64,000 bases of DNA from Bradyrhizobium lablabi (GTDB lineage: Bacteria; Pseudomonadota; Alphaproteobacteria; Rhizobiales; Xanthobacteraceae): contig NZ_LT670844.1 of NCBI RefSeq assembly GCF_900141755.1, forward strand, positions 434,001-498,000, read 5' to 3'. A program made the translations under genes and the position numbers. The notes under the pieces were generated by a model, which saw nothing but the letters and a program-made list of their open reading frames with translations, made no database searches and was not told the DNA's origin. Positions 36,781-44,450 of this stretch are shown piece after piece; position 1 is the stretch's first letter; the number at the start of each line of letters is the position of its first letter.

Positions 36781-37571
36781 GGCTTGGCGCCCGCGTCGAG
36801 GTTGCGGAAGGCGGCCTCTCCGGCGTCCGAGACCTCGACCCATTTCGGGTCGGGCGCGGCCTCGGCGGCGTAATTGTCGTGCCAGTTCCACCATTTGTAG
36901 GGCGGGCTCTGGGGGTAGCCCTGCGGCGAGTCTTCCCAAATCTCCTGGCGGCCGAGCGGTGTCGCGTCGAGGTAGCTCCAAATGGTCCCCATCGCCTCGT
37001 CGCCGCGGCTGTTGATGAGGTAGGTGCGAAACACGCGCTCGCCGTCGCGGAAGAACACATTATGGCCGTGCCACTCATCCACGCCGAAGTCGGCATCGAA
37101 GCTGTCGGTGATGGTGTACCAGGGCATCTTCCAGCCCATCCGCGCCTTCAGGCGCGCGATGTCCCCCTGCGGTGCGCGCGAGGCGTACGCGAGTGTGGTG
37201 TCGCGGACGTTCAGATGGGCGAGGTGGGCGACCTGATCGGCCCCAAGCGAGCAGCCGCGGCAGGCATGTTCGGGCCAGCCGAACACCCCGGGTTCGAAGA
37301 AGGCGCGGTAGATGATCAGTTGACGCCGGCCTTCGAACAGCTCGAGCAGGCTCGCCGTGCCCGTCGGCCCCTCGAACGCATACGCCTTCTCCACGGCCAT
37401 CCACGGCATCCGCCGGCGTTCGGCGGCCAGCGCGTCATGGGCCCGCATCTGGGCCTTCTCCTTCACGAGCAGCTGCTGGCGCGCAGCCTCCCACGCTTGC
37501 GGCGAAACGATCGGCGGCGTGTGCATGGCGAGCTGTCCGACTTTCCGGTCGTTCTCAGGTGATTTAGTCAT
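36777..37571 (-). CDS. DUF899 family protein, thioredoxin-like (copy 2)
   Basis: 264 residues. RRRMPWMAVEKAYAFEGPTG, IIYRAFFEPGVFGWPEHACR then CRGC, and RMGWKMPWYTITDSFDADFG are the same segments as in copy 1, but the CPSC of copy 1 is CRGC here. The C-terminus has QGYPQSPPYKWWNWHDNYAA. It is the first gene of the minus-strand unit DUF899-membrane protein, and is divergent from the HTH regulator relic at 37718. Confidence 0.85.
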   Translation of the reverse strand: MTKSPENDRKVGQLAMHTPPIVSPQAWEAARQQLLVKEKAQMRAHDALAAERRRMPWMAVEKAYAFEGPTGTASLLELFEGRRQLIIYRAFFEPGVFGWPEHACRGCSLGADQVAHLAHLNVRDTTLAYASRAPQGDIARLKARMGWKMPWYTITDSFDADFGVDEWHGHNVFFRDGERVFRTYLINSRGDEAMGTIWSYLDATPLGRQEIWEDSPQGYPQSPPYKWWNWHDNYAAEAAPDPKWVEVSDAGEAAFRNLDAGAKP

Positions 37572-37689
37572 GGTCGTTGCAACCTCCGAATTGGACGAGT
37601 TCCCCGGCCTTCGGGCTGAAGTGCTGCTCCATCGCTGCCGGTCGCTCGTTGTTGGTCATGAGCTAACTTGGCACCGGGGTATCGGACGG

Positions 37690-37731
37690 TGGGAGTTACA
37701 AGTGTGTCGGGATTCCAATGGATTCGCAGAT
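37690..37731 (+). pseudogene. Relic of a second HTH-regulator 5' end
   Basis: 42 bp matching 38121-38162 at 37 positions, including the translation start of the HTH regulator (ATGGATTCGC here, ATGGACTCGC there). Only the leader and the first four codons survive; the reading frame then diverges into unrelated sequence. Confidence 0.7.
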
Positions 37732-37745
37732 GAGGAGAAGGCCCT

Positions 37746-38042
37746 ATGCCGGACAATTGGATGCGCTTCGGCGGCTACGAGTTCACTATCGACGCCGCCT
37801 CGTTCCGCTATATCACCCAGAGCCGTTCCGGACCCGGTTGGGATTTCAGCTTCCGCGGCCCGTGCGTCTCCGAGGATCCCGATCGTCTCTTCGGACAAGG
37901 CGCACGCTTGTACGCCGAGGCCGCGCCCATGCCCTTGCGCAAGATGGACGACTATACCGGGATCGAGCTGCTTCTTCCTCTGCCATACGACGAGTCTTCA
38001 CGTGTCCCGGTCATGTGCTTCGTCATCGCTCTTGTCTCCTAG
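37746..38042 (+). CDS. Hypothetical protein, probably 3'-truncated
   Basis: 98 residues; GAGGAGAAGG lies 5 nt before the ATG. NWMRFGGYEFTIDAASFRYI and GPGWDFSFRGPCVSEDPDRL look like a conserved soluble domain. From about residue 84 (YDESSRVPVM) the frame runs through DNA that is an inverted copy of a DUF899 gene start, so the original C-terminus was lost. Function unknown. Confidence 0.5.
   Translation: MPDNWMRFGGYEFTIDAASFRYITQSRSGPGWDFSFRGPCVSEDPDRLFGQGARLYAEAAPMPLRKMDDYTGIELLLPLPYDESSRVPVMCFVIALVS
37995..38032 (-). pseudogene. Relic of a DUF899 gene 5' end
   Basis: 38 bp matching 36402-36439 at 35 positions. Read on the minus strand it gives MTKHMTGTRED, against MTTHMTGTREE at the start of DUF899 copy 1. 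It lies divergent from the intact HTH regulator, at the distance expected for an original DUF899-regulator pair. Confidence 0.75.
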
Positions 38043-38148
38043 CTTCGGGTATCCAATAGTTCCCGACGCGACGGGTGGTTATTGATCACGCGACAAATTT
38101 GGCGCCGGAAATCGAAGCGATGGGAGTTACTAGTGTGCCGGGATTCCG

Positions 38149-39369
38149 ATGGACTCGCTGATCACTGCCGCAGCGCAGGCCCTCGCCGCCGGTGATCCGC
38201 TCGGGGCATTGAAGCGGGTCGCGCTCCGCGACGACGCGCCTGCGCTGGCGCTTCGAGGCATCGCGATGGCGCAGCTCGGCGATCTCGTCCGCGCCAAGAC
38301 TCTGTTACGAAGGGCGGCGCGCGGCTTCGGTCCGAGAGAGGCCGTGGCGCGTGCGAGGTGTGTCGTCGCCGAGGCCGAGATCGCGCTCGCCTCGCGCGAC
38401 CTGGGCTGGCCCGCGAAGGCGCTCGAGGCGGCGCGGGCAACGCTCGATGCGCACGGCGACTTGGTGAACGCCGCGCATGCGCGGTATCTCGAAATCCGGC
38501 GCCTGCTCCTGATTGGGCGCCTCGACGAGGCCGAGCGTGCGCTTGCCGAGCTCGACCCCGCGCCCTTCCCGCCCGCGTCGAGAGCCGCCCACGAGCTGGT
38601 GGTAGCGGGAGTAGCGATGCGACGCCTGCGGACCGAGACGGCGCGCGCGGCGCTCGCTCGGGCCAAGCACGCCGCGCGCCTCGCTTGTATCCCCGCGCTG
38701 GCGGCGGAAGTCGAAAGCGCGTCACTCTTGCTGAACACGCCTGCGGCGCGCCTGATCGAGAGTGGCAACGAGCGCCTGCTCCTGCTCGAGGACGTCGAGG
38801 CGTTGCAGGCGTCGAAAGCTCTCGTCGTCGACGCCTGTCGTCACCTCGTGCGTGATCCACGCGCCGTGGTCTCGCTCGCAAGGCGTCCGGTGTTGTTCGC
38901 GCTCGCACGCGCGCTGGGCGAAGCGTGGCCGCAAGACGTGCCGCGGGCGACACTGGTCGCACTGGCATTCCGGGGGAAGCACGCCGATGAATCGCATCGC
39001 GCGCGGCTGCGGGTCGAAGTCGGGCGCCTTCGCACGGCGATTCGGACGCTGGCCGGCGTGAGCGCGACGAGCCGCGGGTTTGTGCTGGTGCCGCGCCGCG
39101 CCAGCGAGGTCGTGGTGCTGGCGCGGCCCGTCGAAGAGCAACATGCGGCGGTGCTCGCCTTCCTCGCCGACGGCGAATCGTGGTCGAGCTCGGCGCTCGC
39201 GCTTGCGCTTGGAGCCAGCCAGCGCACCGTGCAGCGCGCACTCGACCAGCTTGCGGCAACCGCCAAGGTGCAGTCGTTTGGTCTCGGGCGAGCTCGTCGC
39301 TGGATGACCCCGCCGGTCGGAGGATTCACGACGACCTTGTTACTCCCGGCTCCGCTACCGAGTGGCTAG
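38149..39369 (+). CDS. HTH transcriptional regulator with TPR-like N-terminus
   Basis: 406 residues. Residues 1-200 are alanine-rich alpha-helical repeats (LALRGIAMAQLGDLVRAKTL, LDEAERALAELDPAPFPPAS) like TPRs. Residues about 260-320 (HADESHRARLRVEVGRLRTA) look like a winged-helix region of the OmpR/AfsR type. The C-terminus LALALGASQRTVQRALDQLA is a clear helix-turn-helix. It is divergent from the DUF899 genes, so it probably controls them. Effector unknown. Confidence 0.75.
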   Translation: MDSLITAAAQALAAGDPLGALKRVALRDDAPALALRGIAMAQLGDLVRAKTLLRRAARGFGPREAVARARCVVAEAEIALASRDLGWPAKALEAARATLDAHGDLVNAAHARYLEIRRLLLIGRLDEAERALAELDPAPFPPASRAAHELVVAGVAMRRLRTETARAALARAKHAARLACIPALAAEVESASLLLNTPAARLIESGNERLLLLEDVEALQASKALVVDACRHLVRDPRAVVSLARRPVLFALARALGEAWPQDVPRATLVALAFRGKHADESHRARLRVEVGRLRTAIRTLAGVSATSRGFVLVPRRASEVVVLARPVEEQHAAVLAFLADGESWSSSALALALGASQRTVQRALDQLAATAKVQSFGLGRARRWMTPPVGGFTTTLLLPAPLPSG

Positions 39370-39412
39370 GATGCAAGCCCGCCTAGCGATGACGAGCAAT
39401 GAGGAGTGAAGC

Positions 39413-40045
39413 ATGAAAAGATCAGCGGCCGAAATTATCAGGGAGTATGGACCCTTTCCGGGTTCCGAGCGCGTCAATGGGGTCACCTATGACGGTCATC
39501 ACGTCTGGCTTGCGTCCGGCGACAGGCTGAACGCGCTCGATCCGGAAAGCGGCAAGACGGTGCGCTCGATCGATGTCGCCGCGCATGCCGGAACGGCCTT
39601 CGACGGCCAGCATTTGTATCAGATCGCCGAGAATCGCATCCAGAAGATCGATCCGAAGACCGGCCGTGTGCTCGCCACGATCCCGGCGCCCGGCGGCGGC
39701 GGTGACTCCGGCCTCGCCTGGGCCGAAGGGACGCTCTGGGTGGGGCAGCATCGGGACCGCAAGATCCATCAAATCGATCCGCAGACAGGAGCGATCCTTC
39801 GCACCATCGAGTCCAACCGCTTCGTTACCGGGGTCACCTGGGTCGACGGCGAGCTCTGGCACGGCACCTGGGAAGGTGAAGAGAGCGAAGTGAGGCGATT
39901 GGATCCTCAGACGGGAGAGGTCCTGGAGAAAATAGAGATGCCGCCTGGCGTGGGCGTGTCGGGGCTCGAGTCCGATGGCGGCGACCGGTTCTTCTGCGGA
40001 GGCGGAAGCAGCGGAAAGGTACGAGCCGTCCGCCGGCCCAAGTGA
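39413..40045 (+). CDS. Beta-propeller protein (glutamine cyclotransferase/Vgb-like)
   Basis: 210 residues with about four short blades: NGVTYDGHHVWLASGDRLNA, KIDPKTGRVLATIPAPGGGG, LAWAEGTLWVGQHRDRKIHQ and TWVDGELWHGTWEGEESEVR. No signal peptide, so it is cytoplasmic. It lies 43 bp after the HTH regulator on the same strand. Length is half that of a full propeller, so it may dimerise. Confidence 0.75.
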   Translation: MKRSAAEIIREYGPFPGSERVNGVTYDGHHVWLASGDRLNALDPESGKTVRSIDVAAHAGTAFDGQHLYQIAENRIQKIDPKTGRVLATIPAPGGGGDSGLAWAEGTLWVGQHRDRKIHQIDPQTGAILRTIESNRFVTGVTWVDGELWHGTWEGEESEVRRLDPQTGEVLEKIEMPPGVGVSGLESDGGDRFFCGGGSSGKVRAVRRPK

Positions 40046-40155
40046 GGGGAATTATCCCTTTAACATAGTATCGCCTACCCGTGGTTTTGATTGCGCGGCG
40101 GGGGATTGCGGGCTTCCGGTCGTGTTATACTTGTGCGGGAATCAAGGAGGCGCGA

Positions 40156-40323
40156 ATGTCAGAATTTTCGGAAGAGCATCACAAGGTGGCGCAGGAAACC
40201 CTTTTCGCCATGATGGGGCGAGTATTGACCTTCAGCCGCAATGGTCGTGACAGGACGCCAGAAGCAATTGAAGAGCAAACGGAGCGAGTAGCCCGCAGTT
40301 GGTGGTGGAAGGGCAAAACTTGA
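40156..40323 (+). CDS. Small hypothetical protein (55 aa)
   Basis: Starts at ATG 40156 with AAGGAGG 7 nt upstream. SEFSEEHHKVAQETLFAMMG then RVLTFSRNGRDRTPEAIEEQ and ERVARSWWWKGKT. All-alpha, conserved-looking, with a final WWW. Its stop overlaps (TTGA) a TTG of the next frame. Function unknown. Confidence 0.6.
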   Translation: MSEFSEEHHKVAQETLFAMMGRVLTFSRNGRDRTPEAIEEQTERVARSWWWKGKT

Positions 40324-40491
40324 CGCCGAAGCGTTCGCAAAAAACAGAGGCCCGAGCCTGATATCGAGCTAAGACCGGACGGCTGGGAGCGGTTTGAACG
40401 CGCCGTGGGCGCGGCGGTCAAAAGTGGACCGAAGCATAGGCCCGCTTCGAAACCGACGACGCGCAAGCCAATAAAAAAGCCCAGCAAGTGA
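40320..40491 (+). pseudogene. Small gene interrupted by a frameshift in an A tract
   Basis: From the TTG at 40320 the frame reads MTPKRSQK and then stops soon after. If one A is removed from the A6 run at 40339-40344, the frame continues as PEPDIELRPDGWERFERAVG then AAVKSGPKHRPASKPTTRKP to a TGA at 40489. This is a compact, charged, protein-like sequence, so an extra A is the simplest cause. Sequencing error, a real mutation or transcriptional slippage are all possible. Confidence 0.6.
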
Positions 40492-40503
40492 GCCGGGCTT
40501 TTT
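40474..40503 (+). terminator. Bidirectional rho-independent terminator
   Basis: A 9-bp perfect stem AAAAAGCCC / GGGCTTTTT with a 12-nt loop lies between two converging genes. The A run on one side and the T run on the other make it work for both strands: the small plus-strand genes and the minus-strand gene ending at 40506. Confidence 0.85.
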
Positions 40504-40505
40504 GC

Positions 40506-41423
40506 TTAGTCGTCTTGCTTAGGCGCGCTAAGATCGTCTGCATTACGTTCTTCGGCTGGGTAAATCATTTCCAGATTTGCTTCGAACGTCAGCAGCCACT
40601 TTTTCCGCTTTTCTATCGACCAACTTTCGCCCGGTGGGGGAAGCCGATCGAGTAAACCCACGATCAAAGGATCAAGAGAAGGCCCTCCACCACCGGCAAA
40701 AGAGGCTGGCCTTTTGATGGGGGAGACCACGGTGGCAGCACTAGTGCCCGGTCCTCCCAGCATAGGTTCAATCAGCCTATCTGGATCAAGAGTTGAAAAC
40801 CCCGCCTGTCGCGCGGATTTGTCAAAGGCGAGCCGGGCGTTTGTCTTTTGCTTTTGAGTGACGCCCATCTGTACAAACGTCTGCTCCAGTCCATGAGGTC
40901 GCGGGGGCAGCTGCTTGCCTTTGAAGTCCTCATAGATTTTTCGATATAGTTCGACGCTGAGAAAAGCTTGCACCCTCGCGGGTTTCGCGCGCAACTCATT
41001 CTTGTCAACAATAGAGAACCCAAGGTCAGTTAGCTTGAATTTCCCGTCAACATAATCGACCAATCCAAATTGCCGAGCGGCACTTAGTTTCATAATGAAC
41101 GCACCGCTGAGCGGAGATTGGCTTAATGCGCCAGCGAGTTGATCCCGCGTGCGTGCGCCCCCTCCGTTTTCAACGAAAGCACGGGCAACAGTGATTGCCG
41201 TATCCAAATCCATGTACGGAAATGCAATCGACGATTGCTCTTTTGGGCGCTTGGCCGGTTTTTTCACGAGTTTTGCCATTGATGCTTTTGCTGTTGGCAA
41301 TTTGATGGGCTTAGGCTTCGATAGCGGTGGTGCGGGAGGCAATACTGTGGGATCGGGCAAATCAAATGCACCAGAGCCTGATGTCCATGCGTCCGCTCCG
41401 GGCTTTTTCAATACAATAGTCAT
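40506..41423 (-). CDS. Hypothetical protein with winged-helix-like domain (DUF5343-like)
   Basis: 305 residues. The first 65 are proline/lysine-rich and probably disordered. FPYMDLDTAITVARAFVENG, RDQLAGALSQSPLSGAFIMK and QFGLVDYVDGKFKLTDLGFS form a winged helix-like unit, as in DUF5343-type proteins. VELYRKIYEDFKGKQLPPRP follows, and RLAFDKSARQAGFSTLDPDR completes a second helical part. The family name is tentative. It could bind nucleic acid. An RNA-like structured region lies upstream. Confidence 0.6.
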   Translation of the reverse strand: MTIVLKKPGADAWTSGSGAFDLPDPTVLPPAPPLSKPKPIKLPTAKASMAKLVKKPAKRPKEQSSIAFPYMDLDTAITVARAFVENGGGARTRDQLAGALSQSPLSGAFIMKLSAARQFGLVDYVDGKFKLTDLGFSIVDKNELRAKPARVQAFLSVELYRKIYEDFKGKQLPPRPHGLEQTFVQMGVTQKQKTNARLAFDKSARQAGFSTLDPDRLIEPMLGGPGTSAATVVSPIKRPASFAGGGGPSLDPLIVGLLDRLPPPGESWSIEKRKKWLLTFEANLEMIYPAEERNADDLSAPKQDD

Positions 41424-41739
41424 GGTTAATCTCCCATTCCGTTGGAGAGGCGGTGCGGGGTGTTACCCGCACCGTTTTGCAATGTTGTCACCGCCTAAAG
41501 CCGCATCACGCTAGCTTTTCAACGGTACCCTTGAGGCCTGTCGTCGATTAGAGACGGCGAAAAAAGGCAGGCTTCTTAACGGGAAAGTGCTTGATAAAGA
41601 CGTCTTTCGGACGCCTCCACCGTTGCACGTTCGACATTACGCACCTCGTGTTAGAGGGCGTCCTCTTGAATGGAGAGCGGGCTTGTGCTACGTTTCACGC
41701 GGTACGCGCGCGACGGCATTCTCTAGCCTCGTGACCATA

Positions 41740-41882
41740 CCTAGTGTTGAGAGGACAACGACTCTGCACTAGGACCTTAACTGGCGTCTGAAGTGGTGGA
41801 ACACTTTTCGACGTTAAGTTGCTGGTTCCCGTCTATCTAGACCGAAACGCTCTCCCGTGTCAACGCGGGGGAGCGTTTTTCG
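41740..41882 (+). ncRNA. Candidate structured small RNA with terminator
   Basis: Three successive stems: (1) CCTAGTG (41740-41746) with CACTAGG (41767-41773) and inner AGAG/CTCT. (2) CTTAAC and GTC (41776-41788) with GACGTTAAG (41810-41818), with inner GAAGTG/CACTT. (3) AACGCTCTCCCG (41846-41857) with CGGGGGAGCGTT (41866-41877) then T5, a strong intrinsic terminator. No ORF precedes the terminator, so a short transcript starting upstream of 41740 is the simplest reading. The 5' end is unknown. Confidence 0.45.
41845..41882 (+). terminator. Intrinsic terminator of the RNA candidate
   Basis: GC-rich stem AACGCTCTCCCG with one wobble pair, a loop of eight bases and TTTTT directly after the stem. 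Confidence 0.8.
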
Positions 41883-42067
41883 CATAGGGCTGTGGAAGGC
41901 CGTCATCTACACTATCAGATAGTCCTATCCCCCCACCCTAGATACCACTCTTGCGGCGCCGCCTACGGTTCTTCAGAATCCAGTTAGACTTGTAAGAAGT
42001 GCCTGCGGCAGTGAGGTTATTTATAAGTCAGCCGCTTGCCGACGATGCCAGAAATTGATTTGGACAT

Positions 42068-42510
42068 TCACTCCGCATCCCCCACCCCCAGAGCCATGCG
42101 CTCATTATACCGAAAATCGAATTCTTCGAGGTAGCGCTTCAAGTGCTTCTGACTGACGTGGTGATAGGTGCCGTTGATTCCCCGTTTCATTATCGAGAAG
42201 AAGCCTTCAATCGTATTCGTGTACACGTCGCCGCGCACGTGTTCACCGATGCTGTGATTGACGGATTCGTGCTTCTCATAAAGGCGACCAAAGGCCCTTC
42301 GAGGTTGCGCCTTCGTCCGTGTAAACAACGGTCGGGCCGTGAAGTTGGGCATCTAAAATTGGGGCCAAGTTGGCAGCGTTAACCTTTGGAACGTGGTGAG
42401 AGCGAACCCGCCCATTGCGCTCAACCAGCGAATAGACGGCCTCTTTGTCGACGCCGCCCGTTCCCTTGTGCTTGCGCTTGCTGGGATGAACCGCAAAATT
42501 CGCTGGACTC
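42068..42510 (-). pseudogene. IS1595-type transposase relic
   Basis: C-terminal half of an IS1595/ISXO2-like transposase, split by a frameshift near 42300. The first part in one frame reads GGVDKEAVYSLVERNGRVRS, HHVPKVNAANLAPILDA and VVYTDEGA. The second, in another frame, reads FGRLYEKHESVNHSIGEHVR then DVYTNTIEGFFSIMKRGING and HHVSQKHLKRYLEEFDFRYN. The N-terminal half is absent and no terminal inverted repeats were found, so it is inactive. Confidence 0.8.
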
Positions 42511-42566
42511 AGATACAACCCCAGGTAAATAATGCCTTTTAAATCGCAATGAATGGGGGTTGTTCG

Positions 42567-42896
42567 GTGAAGACATTTTTATTTGCCCTTTCCATCACTC
42601 TGACGTTGATTTCGAACTCCGAAGCTCGCGATGACACGAGCGTGCAATCGAACATCAAGTGGTGCTTGATCGACGGAGCGGGAGAGATCCAGGGCAGGAA
42701 CACAATGCGCATCGCGATTAATGACGGAGACCTTGGCAGAGCCGAATTTGATTTCCGTCGCGGATTTGGAGCTTGCGTCGGCTACGATGGAACAAAGACC
42801 AGAAACTACGCTGAATGGGAGGCCGCTGACTCCGCTGGTCCGCTGAAGTACGGACGTTCGCTTTACGGCAAGTATCTCCGTACTCACAGACGTTAG
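42567..42896 (+). CDS. Small exported hypothetical protein
   Basis: From the GTG at 42567 (GGGGG upstream): 109 residues with the signal peptide KTFLFALSITLTLISNSEA. The mature part begins DDTSVQSNIKWCLIDGAGEI; the WCLIDGAG stretch recalls DUF3551-type small exported proteins, but the cysteine-rich remainder of that family is missing. The rest (RGFGACVGYDGTKTRNYAEW) has one further cysteine. The C-terminus overlaps the next gene on the opposite strand by 4 bp. Function unknown. Confidence 0.45.
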   Translation: MKTFLFALSITLTLISNSEARDDTSVQSNIKWCLIDGAGEIQGRNTMRIAINDGDLGRAEFDFRRGFGACVGYDGTKTRNYAEWEAADSAGPLKYGRSLYGKYLRTHRR

Positions 42897-43111
42897 GCAG
42901 CGTAGCGCGACCGCAAGTTGCGAGCCCGTTCGCGGCCCAACGTGCGGGCCAGGAAATCTGGGCCGCAGTACTTCACGACTGTCTTGACCGCGACAACCGG
43001 GACGTACGTTTTCTGTGAGGCGGCATAAGCGAGCGCAGGCAAGATGATATCAGGCAACGAGTCGACGAGCACGAGAGCTTTAAGACTATCGTTGCACTCG
43101 CGCAGCTTCAT
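42893..43111 (-). CDS. Hypothetical protein (72 aa)
   Basis: KLRECNDSLKALVLVDSLPD, then IILPALAYAASQKTYVPVVA and a basic end GRERARNLRSRYAA. A mixed alpha protein without recognisable family. It may be the remaining C-terminal part of a larger protein, as the sequence upstream is decayed-looking. Low confidence. Confidence 0.35.
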   Translation of the reverse strand: MKLRECNDSLKALVLVDSLPDIILPALAYAASQKTYVPVVAVKTVVKYCGPDFLARTLGRERARNLRSRYAA

Positions 43112-43289
43112 CAATGCCGGAATGAGAATGTCTAGTGGCGCTTCGCTGTGCGCAAGGTCATGCGCTTGGCCTCCGCCCGGTCACCGGGGCTCGCCTCTCG
43201 ACAAAGTGACTATATGATCATGGTCATTCCATTGATCGGTGCCACGCGGCTACTAGCTGAATAGTAATGGCCGTTAAAGGAGAAATCCG

Positions 43290-43442
43290 ATGACCAAGCA
43301 AACCGAAGCGTTCACCAAATATCATCGCTATCAACTCGTGCACGGCGACGATGCCGACTTCATCTCCTATCAGCGGCATCTCGGTGACGGCGTCTGGCAG
43401 ACGTTTTCAACGTGGATGATTCCGCGCACGGACTGCCACTAA
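43290..43442 (+). CDS. Small hypothetical protein (50 aa)
   Basis: TKQTEAFTKYHRYQLVHGDD followed by ADFISYQRHLGDGVWQTFST and WMIPRTDCH. AAGGAG is 7 nt upstream of the ATG, a strong ribosome-binding site. The sequence is rich in aromatic residues and looks like a folded domain. Too short for the usual length cut-offs of gene callers. Function unknown. Confidence 0.5.
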   Translation: MTKQTEAFTKYHRYQLVHGDDADFISYQRHLGDGVWQTFSTWMIPRTDCH

Positions 43443-43520
43443 ACCCATCTGATCGCCGCGAAGCCGTCCAAACGGTCAGGGGTGCCGCCTCCAAACTCTC
43501 GCGCCGTGGAGAGCGCCCCC

Positions 43521-44450
43521 TCACTCCCCCTCGCCTGCCGGCTTCGCGTCCGGCGCCAGCACCAGCTCGGCATCGGCGGCGACGTAGCGGACATAGCGGT
43601 AGTCGCGGATAAAACTGATCCGGCCGTCGTGCCACTCGAGCCACATGATGTAGCTCGGCTTCTGATCGGCGCGGTCTTCGAACACCGCGATCACTTCCCT
43701 TCCCTCGAGCCAGGCCGGCGCCAGCCAGACGCCATCGATCTTGGCATAGATCGAGAAGAACATGCCGACGTCAGCGGCGCCGACGCGAAGCGGATGCGTG
43801 GCCTGATTGAGTTTGACGTCGTGGGCGAGCATCGCCCGCAGGCCATCCCAGTCGCGCTGATTGAACAGCGCGACATAGCGCGCCACCGCAGCGGACGCCG
43901 GGCGCGGCTCGGCAAGCGTGGCGGCTTGCGCGTTGATCTCGCGAAGACGCGCGCGACCCCGCGCCAGATGGCCCTTCACGGCGTCGACGGTGAGGTTAAG
44001 GAGTGCGGCGATCTCTGAGAGCTGCTCGTCGAGCACGTCCTTCAGGATGACGACGCTGCGCTGGGTGGTGGGAAGCTCGGCAAAGCGCGACACCGCGGTC
44101 TTCACCGCTTCCTGGCGCATCAGCATTTCCACGGGATCAGGGCTCGCCTCGTCGGCGACATCGGCGGCGGCGTCGATCGGCTCCGTCAGGCGCACCGTCC
44201 GGCCGCGCAGCAGGTCGAGCGCGCGGTTGTGCGCGATCCGGAACAGCCAGGGTCGAAGCGGCGGCATCTCCTCCAACTCCTCCAACGCCACGAGGGCCCG
44301 GGCGAGCGTGTCCTGCACGACATCCTCGCCGTCGATGACCGATCCCATGAGACGCGCGCTATAGCGATGCAGCTCGGGCCGCAGCTCGCCGGCCAGAGCG
44401 AGCAGCTCCGCCCGGCGGTCGTCGTTTCGTGGGGGTCGTCCTGCGCTCAA
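43521..44450 (-). CDS. ECF sigma factor with C-terminal SnoaL-like domain
   Basis: 309 residues, TTG start overlapping the stop of the SDR gene upstream (TTGA). Region 2: ARLMGSVIDGEDVVQDTLAR and PLRPWLFRIAHNRALDLLRG. Region 4: LPTTQRSVVILKDVLDEQLS and IAALLNLTVDAVKGHLARGR. From residue 190 a SnoaL/NTF2-like tail (VARYVALFNQRDWDGLRAML, FIRDYRYVRYVAAD) follows. In other ECF groups such tails control sigma activity in place of an anti-sigma factor, and neighbouring oxidoreductases are the targets. No anti-sigma gene is seen here. Confidence 0.88.
   Translation of the reverse strand: MSAGRPPRNDDRRAELLALAGELRPELHRYSARLMGSVIDGEDVVQDTLARALVALEELEEMPPLRPWLFRIAHNRALDLLRGRTVRLTEPIDAAADVADEASPDPVEMLMRQEAVKTAVSRFAELPTTQRSVVILKDVLDEQLSEIAALLNLTVDAVKGHLARGRARLREINAQAATLAEPRPASAAVARYVALFNQRDWDGLRAMLAHDVKLNQATHPLRVGAADVGMFFSIYAKIDGVWLAPAWLEGREVIAVFEDRADQKPSYIMWLEWHDGRISFIRDYRYVRYVAADAELVLAPDAKPAGEGE

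Larger units (their letters stand above)
41424..42067. other. Gene-free stretch with structured RNA candidate
   Basis: No protein-coding gene is seen in 640 bp. A hairpin GCCTGTCGTC...GACGG...GGCAGGC is at about 41538-41574, followed by the structured RNA candidate (41740-41882). The remainder to 42067 is plain intergenic sequence bordering the IS relic. Confidence 0.5.

Noticed and set aside
38162..39259. 365-codon minus-strand frame opposite the HTH regulator
   Set aside because: Arg/Ala-rich shadow; the plus strand has a clear C-terminal helix-turn-helix and a good start.
40339..40344. Programmed -1 frameshift at the A6 run
   Set aside because: The required change is skipping one base (+1), and the heptamer phase does not match the known A-AAA-AAG type; a simple extra A is more likely.
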